From Clostridia bacterium (lineage in GTDB: Bacteria; Bacillota; Clostridia; Oscillospirales; CAG-272): DNA of 43,229 nt. Positions 30,244 to 37,593 of the stretch are shown piece by piece; positions within the stretch are counted from its first letter, which is position 1, and every line of letters begins with the position of its first letter. The notes under the pieces are model-generated. The model made no database searches, had not been told where the DNA came from, and saw nothing but the letters and a program-made list of their open reading frames with translations. Location of the stretch: contig JAFUIQ010000014.1 in the NCBI GenBank assembly GCA_017468385.1, forward strand, positions 1 through 43,229, given 5' to 3'. The translations under genes were made by a program, and so were the position numbers.

Positions 30244-30272
30244 TTGACAAAGAACGAGTGTTCGTGTATACT
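30244..30272 (+). promoter_or_regulatory. dinB promoter
   Basis: TTGACA (30244-30249), 17-nt spacer, TATACT (30267-30272). A LexA-type box occupies the spacer and a second lies over the start of transcription. Confidence 0.9.
30252..30263. promoter_or_regulatory. LexA (SOS) box 1
   Basis: GAACGAGTGTTC matches the Gram-positive LexA core GAAC-N4-GTTC and sits between the -35 and -10 of dinB. Confidence 0.85.
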
Positions 30273-30279
30273 ATATGCA

Positions 30280-30291
30280 GAACATTCGTTC
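30280..30291. promoter_or_regulatory. LexA (SOS) box 2
   Basis: GAACATTCGTTC, a second GAAC-N4-GTTC copy 28 bp further on, between the -10 and the ribosome site (AGGAGAG, 30292-30298). Confidence 0.8.
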
Positions 30292-30302
30292 AGGAGAGTG
30301 TC

Positions 30303-31604
30303 ATGAGTAGAAGTATTTTGCACTGCGATCTGAATAATTTTTTTGCGTCCGTAGAGTGTGTCCGTCACCCGGAATGGAAGGATCGCCCTGTGGCCGTTTG
30401 CGGCTCGGTAAAGGAGCGGCACGGCATCTGTCTGGCGAAAAATTATCCGGCCAAAAAATACGGCATTCGCACCGGAGATACCGTAATCGATGTGTTGAAA
30501 AAATGCCCGGATGCGATCCTGGCAGAGCCCCACTATGAGGAGTACGAAAAATATTCCCGTCTGACCCAGGCGATCTACGAGGAGTACACCGATCGAATCG
30601 AGCCCTTCGGATGCGATGAAAGCTGGCTGGATGTGACGGCCAGCACCCTGCTCTTCGGCGATGCCGGGCACATAGCGGACGTGATCCGCGAACGCACGAA
30701 GCGGGAGTTGGGGCTGACCATATCGGTGGGCGTATCATTCAACAAGATTTTCGCCAAGCTGGGCAGCGATATGAAGAAGCCGGATGCGGTAACCTGCATT
30801 ACAGAATCGGATTTCCGGGAGAAAATCTGGCATCTGCCCGCCAGTGAGATGTTGGGAGTGGGGCCATCCACTTATCGGGCGCTGGAGAAGCGGTGCATCC
30901 GCACCATCGGGCAGATTGCCCGGACGCCGCCCGGTTATCTGCGCACATGGCTGGGAAAGAACGGAGAAACCCTGTGGCGGTACGCCAACGGACTGGACAC
31001 CGCCGAGGTGATCCCCTGCGCCCGGGCCGCGCCGATGCAAAGCATTTCCCGGGGCATGACGCCTCTTCGGGATATGGAAAATGAGGCCGAGTGCGCGGCT
31101 TTTCTCACAGAGATGGCCCAGGAGGTAGGCCGCCGTCTGCGCGAAAACAGGCTGTACGCGGGAGGAGTGAAGATCTCGCTCCGGGATACGAAACTGTGCT
31201 CCCGGGAGTTTCAATGCACGCTGCACACGCCCACCATGCACACGGATGTGATTGCCAAGGCCGCGGTAGAACTGCTGCGCAAGCATTATCGGTGGCAGAA
31301 TCCCCTGCGATCCGCCTCGGTAACGGCCATTCAGCTGACGACGGAGCACACGCCGGCGCAGATGGACATTCTATATGATCCCACCGCGGAGGAGAAAAAA
31401 GATCATCTGGACCGCACCATCGACACGCTGCGGCAGAAATACGGATCGCACAGCATTTGCCCCGCCTCTTATTTCACGCTGACGGGCTGCCGCGGCAAAA
31501 CCATGCTGATTTCCCCCGATCGGAACTGGAGTCCTGCCTTTTCTTTGGGGGAAGGCTTGCGGGACCGACCGGTAGATGCGATTCCGTTCGGGACTTTGTT
31601 TTGA
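30303..31604 (+). CDS. dinB: DNA polymerase IV (Y-family translesion polymerase)
   Basis: 433-residue Y-family polymerase. DLNNFFASVE at residues 9-18 and CDESWLDVT near 105 carry the metal-binding acidic residues; the thumb has LGVGPSTYRALEKRCIRTIGQIA, and the C-terminal little-finger domain follows (VGRRLRENRLYAGGVKISLRD). It copies past damaged bases at the cost of errors. The start at 30303 follows AGGAGAG; a longer frame would run through its own promoter. Expression should rise in the SOS response. Confidence 0.94.
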   Translation: MSRSILHCDLNNFFASVECVRHPEWKDRPVAVCGSVKERHGICLAKNYPAKKYGIRTGDTVIDVLKKCPDAILAEPHYEEYEKYSRLTQAIYEEYTDRIEPFGCDESWLDVTASTLLFGDAGHIADVIRERTKRELGLTISVGVSFNKIFAKLGSDMKKPDAVTCITESDFREKIWHLPASEMLGVGPSTYRALEKRCIRTIGQIARTPPGYLRTWLGKNGETLWRYANGLDTAEVIPCARAAPMQSISRGMTPLRDMENEAECAAFLTEMAQEVGRRLRENRLYAGGVKISLRDTKLCSREFQCTLHTPTMHTDVIAKAAVELLRKHYRWQNPLRSASVTAIQLTTEHTPAQMDILYDPTAEEKKDHLDRTIDTLRQKYGSHSICPASYFTLTGCRGKTMLISPDRNWSPAFSLGEGLRDRPVDAIPFGTLF

Positions 31605-31605
31605 T

Positions 31606-31637
31606 AAAAAAACGGCGCACCGTGGTGCGCCGTTTTT
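31606..31637. terminator. Bidirectional terminator between dinB and the parvulin gene
   Basis: A 13-bp stem AAAAACGGCGCAC / GTGCGCCGTTTTT with loop CGTG, flanked by A and T runs, placed between two converging genes. Confidence 0.95.
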
Positions 31638-31644
31638 ATTTATT

Positions 31645-32391
31645 TCAGAACATCTCCACAGGATACAGAATCTTGAGCTGGTTGATCTTGCTCTGGTAGG
31701 CGGCCTGCTGTTTCTCGCCCGTCAGTTTGGCACGGATTTCCTCCCGCACCTCGTGCAGCTTCAGCTGGGATGCCTCATGAATCTTATTGAGGCGGATCAG
31801 GTGGTAGCCGAACTGGGTCTGGATCGGTCCGCGCAACTCGCCCTCCTCCATGGAGAAACAGGCCTGATCGAATTCGGGAACCATCTGTCCCTGACCGAAA
31901 TCGCCCAGATTACCGCCCTCCACGCCGGAAGGACAGGTGCTGTGCTTCTTGGCGGCTTCCTCAAAGGTGATCTCGCCGGCCTGGATCTTGGCCAGAATAT
32001 CCTTGGCTTCTGTCTCATCGGCAACCAGGATATGGCTGGCGTTCACGGCCTTCTCGCTGCGGAAATCGTCGGGATTCTCTGCGTAGTACTTCTGGATCTC
32101 CTCCTCGGTAACGCGCACGGAGGAAAGGGTCTTGCTGACCGCATAATTGACGAGAAGATCGTCCTTTACCTTCGCCAACTGGGCCTTGAACTCCGGCTCA
32201 CGCTCCAGCAGATTGCGGGTGGCATCCAAAAGAATCAGTTTCTGATTGATCAGCTGATCCAGAACGATGCGTCTTCCTTCGGGAGTGTTATAATTTTTGC
32301 CGCGCTGGCCCAGGGATGCGATCATGGCATCCACTTCCGCTTCGGTCACATTCAGATGTCCCATAGCGGCAAGAATTCTTGATTCATTCAT
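31645..32391 (-). CDS. Parvulin-type peptidyl-prolyl isomerase, cytosolic
   Basis: 248 residues. The region 117-205 (VNASHILVADETEAKDILAKIQAGEITFEEAAKKHSTCPSG ... GGNLGDFGQGQMVPEFDQACFSM ... FGYHLIRL) is a complete rotamase domain, with a SurA/PrsA-type N-terminal helical part. It has no signal peptide or lipobox, so it should act in the cytoplasm, unlike PrsA. An AAAGGATATATTACC leader precedes the ATG. The C-terminal helices may hold unfolded clients. Confidence 0.9.
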   Translation of the reverse strand: MNESRILAAMGHLNVTEAEVDAMIASLGQRGKNYNTPEGRRIVLDQLINQKLILLDATRNLLEREPEFKAQLAKVKDDLLVNYAVSKTLSSVRVTEEEIQKYYAENPDDFRSEKAVNASHILVADETEAKDILAKIQAGEITFEEAAKKHSTCPSGVEGGNLGDFGQGQMVPEFDQACFSMEEGELRGPIQTQFGYHLIRLNKIHEASQLKLHEVREEIRAKLTGEKQQAAYQSKINQLKILYPVEMF

Positions 32392-32422
32392 GGTAATATA
32401 TCCTTTCGATTATAAATTCCTA

Positions 32423-32869
32423 TTATGATTTTCGTCCGAAAAAACGGCACAGAGGGAGATACCCTTCCCCGTCGATCCACATAATCTCCGAAAGCGAAAT
32501 CCCCTTGGCTTCGCAGAACAAAGCGATGCGGCTGGCGCGGTCCAGATCCTCCCGATCCAGACCGGTGCGGCATCGTGCCATGGAAATCACCGCACAGGCG
32601 GCACGGTGAGTGCCCATGCCCTGCGCCAGATGCGCACAGCAATCCTCCACTGAAAGAACAACGCCGCTGTACAGAATTTCCTTCTCCAACAGCCGCTTTT
32701 TGCTATCCAGATAATAGATACAGCCGGCGGGGGCCGGGATATGTTCATGGATCAGACAGGCGTACTGCCCCAGGTGATCCGCCGTGGTAAGCGGGTGGTG
32801 TTCCAGATACGATCGCTTTGCATTCCGCAAAACGTCGATTCCCAACAGAGCAAGTGAATCTCCGTTCAT
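32423..32869 (-). CDS. RadC/MPN-like protein lacking the zinc motif
   Basis: 148 residues. The order of elements follows RadC: CIYYLDSKKRLLEKEILYSGVVLSVED, then the helix before the metal site, then DREDLDRASRIALFCEAKGISLSEIMWIDGEGYLPL. Where RadC has HNHPSGD the sequence is SMARCRTGLDRED, so the zinc-binding His residues are lost. It is probably a non-catalytic MPN-fold protein. It lies between the parvulin and UPF0210 genes, 7 nt from the latter. The family call rests on pattern only. Confidence 0.6.
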   Translation of the reverse strand: MNGDSLALLGIDVLRNAKRSYLEHHPLTTADHLGQYACLIHEHIPAPAGCIYYLDSKKRLLEKEILYSGVVLSVEDCCAHLAQGMGTHRAACAVISMARCRTGLDREDLDRASRIALFCEAKGISLSEIMWIDGEGYLPLCRFFGRKS

Positions 32870-32875
32870 AGGAGA

Positions 32876-34234
32876 TCAGTTCTTCAAGCTCTGCATGGGA
32901 GCAGGAATGCGGCCGCCGCGATGAATAAACTTGGCGGAAGAACGATCGTTATGCAATGCCATAACGGGGCCCTGACCCAGCAGTCCTCCGAAGGACAACT
33001 CCTCGCCGATCTGCTTGCCTATGGCGGGAATCACGCGGACCGCCGTGGTCTTGGAATTGACCATACCGATAGCAGCCTCGTCCGCGATGATGGCGGAGAT
33101 GGTTTCCGCGGTGGTATCGCCGGGAATGACGATCATATCCAGACCGACGGAGCAAACGGCGGTCATGGCTTCCAGCTTTTCAATGGAGAGATCCCCGGAA
33201 CGGGCGGCGGCAATCATGCCCGCATCCTCGGACACGGGAATAAATGCGCCGGACAGACCGCCCACATGGGAGGATGCCATAACGCCGCCCTTCTTGACAG
33301 CGTCATTGAGCAGTGCCAGCGCGGCGGTGGTGCCGTGGATACCGCAGATCTCCAGACCCATTTCCTCCAGGATGTGGGCCACGGAGTCGCCCACCGCGGG
33401 GGTGGGAGCCAGGGACAGATCCACGATGCCGAAGGGCACGCCGAGGCGCTTGGATGCCTCACTGCCCACCAGCTGTCCCATACGGGTAATCTTGAACGCG
33501 GTACGCTTGATGATATCCGCCACTTCGGTCAGATCGCCATCGGGGCACTTCTGCAGAGCGGCGCGGACCACACCGGGGCCGGACACACCCACATTGATTA
33601 CGCAATCCGGTTCGCCCACGCCGTGGAAAGCACCGGCCATAAAGGGATTATCCTCGGGCGCATTGCAGAACACCACCAATTTTGCGGGGCCGATGCAGTC
33701 CCGATCCTTGGTCAATTCCGCCGCTTCGCGGACTACGCGTCCCATCAGGGCCACCGCATCCATATTGATGCCGGCCTTGGTGGAACCGATATTGACGGAG
33801 GAGCAGATGTGCTCCGTGGAGGCCAATGCCTCGGGGATGGACTGAATCAGTGCCAGATCCCCGGCGGAAAAGCCCTTATGAACAAGAGCGGAATATCCGC
33901 CGATAAAGTTAACGCCTACCGTCTGGGCGGCACGCTCCAGCGTCAGCGCGTATTTCACGGGGTCGCCGCCGCTGACGGCTGCCAGCATGGCAATCGGCGT
34001 GACGGAAATGCGCTTATTGATGATCGGAATACCGTACATGTGCTCGATATCCTCACCGGTGGACACCAGTTTCTCCGCCAGGCGGGTAATCTTATCGTAT
34101 ACTTTGTTGCAGCTGCGATCGATATCGGAATCAGCGCAGTCCAAAAGGGACATACCCATGGTGATGGTACGGATGTCCAGATTTTCTTCCTGAATCATGG
34201 TGATGGTTTCCATGATATCGCGTATGTTCAGCAT
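32876..34234 (-). CDS. UPF0210 (PFL, DUF711) family protein
   Basis: 452-residue protein of the UPF0210 family (related to pyruvate-formate-lyase-like barrels). [33 protein letters not shown] and [20 protein letters not shown] are characteristic. Function is not firmly known. It is nearly always paired with the small ACT protein (UPF0237) as here, which suggests amino-acid-dependent regulation. Confidence 0.93.
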   Translation of the reverse strand: MLNIRDIMETITMIQEENLDIRTITMGMSLLDCADSDIDRSCNKVYDKITRLAEKLVSTGEDIEHMYGIPIINKRISVTPIAMLAAVSGGDPVKYALTLERAAQTVGVNFIGGYSALVHKGFSAGDLALIQSIPEALASTEHICSSVNIGSTKAGINMDAVALMGRVVREAAELTKDRDCIGPAKLVVFCNAPEDNPFMAGAFHGVGEPDCVINVGVSGPGVVRAALQKCPDGDLTEVADIIKRTAFKITRMGQLVGSEASKRLGVPFGIVDLSLAPTPAVGDSVAHILEEMGLEICGIHGTTAALALLNDAVKKGGVMASSHVGGLSGAFIPVSEDAGMIAAARSGDLSIEKLEAMTAVCSVGLDMIVIPGDTTAETISAIIADEAAIGMVNSKTTAVRVIPAIGKQIGEELSFGGLLGQGPVMALHNDRSSAKFIHRGGRIPAPMQSLKN

Positions 34235-34260
34235 AATATCCTCCGAATGGTCTCCTGATC

Positions 34261-34530
34261 TCAGATGCGGTGCATGGAATTGAAAATATCCTCATGCATA
34301 ACATGGATGACCATGCCGATCTCCTCGCCCAAAGCGCTCATCTTCTTGGTCAGCGCGTCGAAATCCACACGGATGTCGGTGATATCCACAAGCATCACCA
34401 TGACAAACATATTCTGAAGAACGGACTGGGTAACGTCCACGATGTTGGCGTTGCACTCGGCGCACGCGCCGCTGACGCGGTTCAGAATACCCACACGGTC
34501 CTGGCCTACAACGGAAATAATAGCTCTCAT
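34261..34530 (-). CDS. UPF0237 family ACT-domain protein
   Basis: 89-residue single ACT domain: [50 protein letters not shown] is the standard fold start. ACT domains bind amino acids. It is located 26 bp before the UPF0210 gene in the same operon. The ribosome site is AAGGAG. Confidence 0.94.
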   Translation of the reverse strand: MRAIISVVGQDRVGILNRVSGACAECNANIVDVTQSVLQNMFVMVMLVDITDIRVDFDALTKKMSALGEEIGMVIHVMHEDIFNSMHRI

Positions 34531-34557
34531 AATTTTTTACTCCTTGCTGATGATAAT

Positions 34558-34582
34558 AGAAAAACAATCCGAAAAAACGGAT
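34558..34582 (-). terminator. Weak terminator after the FKBP lipoprotein gene
   Basis: Short stem ATCCG / CGGAT with a T6 loop followed by TTGTTTTTC on the minus strand, 5 bp after the stop. The stem is only 5 bp, so strength is doubtful. Confidence 0.4.
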
Positions 34583-34586
34583 AGTA

Positions 34587-35678
34587 TTACGGATTTGTAC
34601 TCTTTACGACGGCATTGTCCACCAGGAAATCAAACAGTTTCTGGAAAGCCAGCGTCTGACGCAGATCCTCGGCGCTGGCCTGGTTATACTCCAGCAATTC
34701 CTCCACGGTATCAAAGCCGCGCTCTGCCGCAAATGCGGCCGCCAACTCTTCGTACTCCGCATCACTCAGAGTGATATTTTCCAGACGGCAGATCTGATGT
34801 CCCGCCAGCTCTTCTTTCACAGCATCCTTAACCATGGCTTCCAGCTCCGCATAGAACTCGCTCTCCGTCATATCCTCGGAAAGTTCCAGGAACTGGGCCA
34901 GCGTCATATTGGCGTTGGCCGCCGCGGTGGTATACGGCTCCAGATAGGTATTATAGATCTCGTTATACTCCTTCTCCGGGTACGAGATCACTTCCGTGGT
35001 CTCCATGACCTGTTTCCACACCTGGTCCAGGATGTAATACCACTTGTTGGAATCGTACTGCTCCTGAATGGAGGCGCACAGTGCGGCCTCGAATTCTGCA
35101 GTAGTCGCATAGCCGTAGTATTCCTTCACAAAGGTGTCGGTGTATTCCGGCAGAGTCTGGCCGTAAACCGAATTGATCTTTACCTCAAACTGTACCGGTT
35201 TGCCGGCCAAATCGGGATTCACGGAATAGGGGTCGGGAAACGCGATATCCAAGGTAACCGTATCGCCTTCCTTGGCACCGATCAGTCCTTCTTCAAAGCC
35301 GGGGATAAAGGAGCCGGAGCCAACACTCAAAGTGTACGCGGTGGCAGAGCCGCCCTCAAACGCTTGCCCGTCCATATAGCCGGTGAAATCGATATTTACC
35401 TGATCTCCGCTCTCGACGGCACCTGTCTTTTTCTCCACCTGGGCATAATTGGTCAGAGCCAGCTGGATCTGCTGCTGTACCACCTCTTCGGTGATTTCGT
35501 ACGCAAAGGGCTCCACTTCCACGCCCTTGTACTGCCCCAGGGTAATGTACTGAGTCAGATCGTAGTCGTACCGCTTTGCGGAGGGGGTCTCCTCGTTCTT
35601 TTTGCATCCGGTCATCAGCGTAGCAGCCGCCAGAGTCACTGCCAACACTGCGCTGAAAATTCTGCTTACTTGTTTCAT
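34587..35678 (-). CDS. FKBP-type peptidyl-prolyl isomerase lipoprotein (trigger-factor-like)
   Basis: 363 residues. Signal peptide with lipobox LMTGC (Cys25), so it is a membrane-anchored extracytoplasmic lipoprotein. Residues about 90-165 form an FKBP domain (SGDQVNIDFTGYMDGQAFEGGSATAYTLSVGSGSFIPGFEEGL, IGAKEGDTVTLDIAFPDPY), followed by a helical trigger-factor-like C-terminal part. The start was moved from 35711 to 35678 so that the signal peptide begins the protein; GAGG lies just upstream. Likely folds exported proteins. Confidence 0.93.
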   Translation of the reverse strand: MKQVSRIFSAVLAVTLAAATLMTGCKKNEETPSAKRYDYDLTQYITLGQYKGVEVEPFAYEITEEVVQQQIQLALTNYAQVEKKTGAVESGDQVNIDFTGYMDGQAFEGGSATAYTLSVGSGSFIPGFEEGLIGAKEGDTVTLDIAFPDPYSVNPDLAGKPVQFEVKINSVYGQTLPEYTDTFVKEYYGYATTAEFEAALCASIQEQYDSNKWYYILDQVWKQVMETTEVISYPEKEYNEIYNTYLEPYTTAAANANMTLAQFLELSEDMTESEFYAELEAMVKDAVKEELAGHQICRLENITLSDAEYEELAAAFAAERGFDTVEELLEYNQASAEDLRQTLAFQKLFDFLVDNAVVKSTNP

Positions 35679-35738
35679 ATGTATCCTCGTTATTTTATCG
35701 GTGCACTGCACCTTTTATTGATAATCCAATCGCTCAAG

Positions 35739-36407
35739 TCAGCGACGCACTTGTTTTTTGCCCCGAAACAGGCGAAGCAGCAACACGGCCACCAGCCATA
35801 CAGCGCCGCCCTGCCACAAAATGATTCCCAGATAGGTACCCAGGATTTCCACGCCTACCGATACGGAAAGAGAGAATCCAACCTCTCCCAAAAACTGAAT
35901 CAGATAGGCCGTTTCCATGATCAGGTATCCAAGCAAATGGACGCACACAGTCAGAAGGACCGATCTGGCCGGCGCAAGCTTTTGTACGCGGGAGATGGCA
36001 TACACAATCCATACAAACGCCGCTTCCACCAGGATAGTCAGTAGGTTGACGATCAACGCCATCCACAGCGCGAAATCCTGCACAGCACCGCTGCACACAT
36101 CGATCAGAAATGCCGATGCGGCGTCCGCGAAGATAACAAGGCAGAACCCCCACGCCATCCCTGCGGAGATCCGCTTGGGCGATTCCCTGTCCAAAGCGTT
36201 CAAGCCAGCAATGGCTGTGCCGGCGGCAGCCACCCGAAAAGCCTGACGAAGCATCGTCAGCGCCGAGGGAAGCCATCCATCCATATACAGAATATCCGTT
36301 GCCGCCATGGAATACGCCAGCGACGTGAGACGGGCCGCCACTCGGAGCGCAAGAAACAGCACGCAGGCAAGAATGACCGCACGGGCTCCCTTTGTTTGAT
36401 CCCGCAT
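35739..36407 (-). CDS. Multi-pass membrane protein of unknown function
   Basis: 222 residues with about six hydrophobic segments (AVILACVLFLALRVAA, AWGFCLVIFADAASAFLI, FALWMALIVNLLTILVEAAFVWIVYAI, LLTVCVHLLGYLIMETAYLIQF, YLGIILWQGGAVWLVAVLLLRLF). GGGAGGG precedes the ATG. No family recognised. A second frame on the same strand overlaps but is less membrane-like and has no good start. Confidence 0.8.
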   Translation of the reverse strand: MRDQTKGARAVILACVLFLALRVAARLTSLAYSMAATDILYMDGWLPSALTMLRQAFRVAAAGTAIAGLNALDRESPKRISAGMAWGFCLVIFADAASAFLIDVCSGAVQDFALWMALIVNLLTILVEAAFVWIVYAISRVQKLAPARSVLLTVCVHLLGYLIMETAYLIQFLGEVGFSLSVSVGVEILGTYLGIILWQGGAVWLVAVLLLRLFRGKKQVRR

Positions 36408-36581
36408 AGACGATCCCTCCCTTTGCCGCAGACATTTTTCACATACTTAATTATTATAGCACAAGATGAAGAAAAATGGTATAGTTTCTGCAAAATTATT
36501 CTGAACAAAGTGAAAACCGGTTGTATCCTATCCGCGCATCTCATATATATAGCCTGTACTGAAATACAAAGGAGGCAGATC
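36408..36581. other. Divergent intergenic region between membrane protein and M14 genes
   Basis: About 170 bp without a gene. On the minus strand it holds an extended -10, TGCTATAAT (36453-36461), for the membrane protein gene; no good -35 fits it. The M14 gene's ribosome site AAAGGAGG (36568-36575) ends the region; a clear plus-strand promoter is not seen. Confidence 0.55.
36453..36461 (-). promoter_or_regulatory. Extended -10 promoter for the membrane protein gene
   Basis: TGC-TATAAT on the minus strand, 46 bp before the ATG at 36407; the -35 is poor, so the TG extension would matter. Confidence 0.5.
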
Positions 36582-37538
36582 ATGCACGAAAACCATCACG
36601 AGATATTCCCCGACGAAAGCCGTTCCCTTCTGGATTTTCCCATTCCCATGGATCACGCCGCCATGATGCGGTGCCTGGATCTTTTCACGCGGCGGTACAA
36701 TTTTCTCTCCGTATATCCCATGGGCACTTCACTGCACGGACGGACGATCCCCATGGTGCGGATCGGAAACGAAAAGGCATACCGCACCGTATTGTATGTG
36801 GGTGCCCATCACGGTATGGAATGGATCACCACCGTCCTGCTTCTGCGATTCATCAACGAATACTGCGAATACTATAGGGGACATCGCCGCATCTTCAACA
36901 TCAATCCGGAATACCTGTTCCGCTCACGGCTGATATGCATTGTGCCCATGCTGAATCCCGACGGGGTGGAGCTGCAGATCCACGGCCCGGGCGACGCCCC
37001 CAACCGGGACAAACTTATGGAGATGAATCACGGAAGCGAGGATTTCACCCATTGGCAGGCCAACGGCCGTGGGGTGGATCTGAATCATAACTACAACGCG
37101 GGATTTGCGGAGTACAAGGAATTGGAGCGTGCCTCTGACATCCTCCGGGGAGCTCCCTCCCGCTTCAGCGGGGAGTATCCGGAATCCGAACCGGAGGTGG
37201 GAGCGCTGGTCAATTATCTGCGCTTTGATGACAGTGTAAAGATGCTGCTGACGCTGCACACGCAGGGGGAGGAAATTTACTACACATCCGGCGGGATCTG
37301 TCCGCCGAAGGCAAAAAACATCGCCCGGCTGCTGGCGGGGATGAGCGGATACGCCCTCTCCGAAGCCATGGGAATGGCCTCTTTCGGCGGACTGACGGAT
37401 TGGGCCATCCGGGAGCGGAATCTGCCGTCCTTTACCATAGAATGCGGCAAAGGCGTCAATCCACTGCCGCTGCACACCAATTTCAGCATATATACCACGA
37501 TCCGGGAAATGCTGTTTACCGCACCGATTCTTATATAG
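36582..37538 (+). CDS. M14 family zinc carboxypeptidase
   Basis: 318-residue M14 peptidase, similar to gamma-D-glutamyl-meso-diaminopimelate peptidases. Zinc ligands are His77 and Glu80 (HHGME) and His226 (LTLHTQG); Glu287 (FTIECGKG) is the general base; GRGVDLNHNYN is the substrate-binding motif. No signal peptide, so it may act in the cytoplasm on recycled muropeptides. ATG at 36582 has AAAGGAGG 6 nt upstream; a longer frame starts within the divergent promoter region. Confidence 0.92.
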   Translation: MHENHHEIFPDESRSLLDFPIPMDHAAMMRCLDLFTRRYNFLSVYPMGTSLHGRTIPMVRIGNEKAYRTVLYVGAHHGMEWITTVLLLRFINEYCEYYRGHRRIFNINPEYLFRSRLICIVPMLNPDGVELQIHGPGDAPNRDKLMEMNHGSEDFTHWQANGRGVDLNHNYNAGFAEYKELERASDILRGAPSRFSGEYPESEPEVGALVNYLRFDDSVKMLLTLHTQGEEIYYTSGGICPPKAKNIARLLAGMSGYALSEAMGMASFGGLTDWAIRERNLPSFTIECGKGVNPLPLHTNFSIYTTIREMLFTAPILI

Positions 37539-37550
37539 AATCAAAAAACT

Positions 37551-37580
37551 GGGGCAGTTGCATGGAAATGCAACTGCCCC
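37551..37580. terminator. Terminator shared by the M14 and first lyase genes
   Basis: A 13-bp stem GGGGCAGTTGCAT / ATGCAACTGCCCC with loop GGAA between converging genes. On the minus strand it is followed by AGTTTTTTG, a good T-run; on the plus strand only by TTTC. Confidence 0.85.
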
Positions 37581-37593
37581 TTTCAGAATAGGA

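Noticed and set aside
30135-30302. N-terminal extension of dinB
   Set aside because: It would cover the promoter, both LexA boxes and part of the tRNA; the 30303 start has a ribosome site and the family's N-terminus.
32921-34258. Plus-strand open frame opposite UPF0210
   Set aside because: Shadow frame, Gly/His-rich, antisense to a conserved gene.
35700-35716. Short palindrome GGTGCACTGCACC upstream of the FKBP lipoprotein
   Set aside because: A 6-bp stem without loop or T-run; could be chance, and no other copy is seen.
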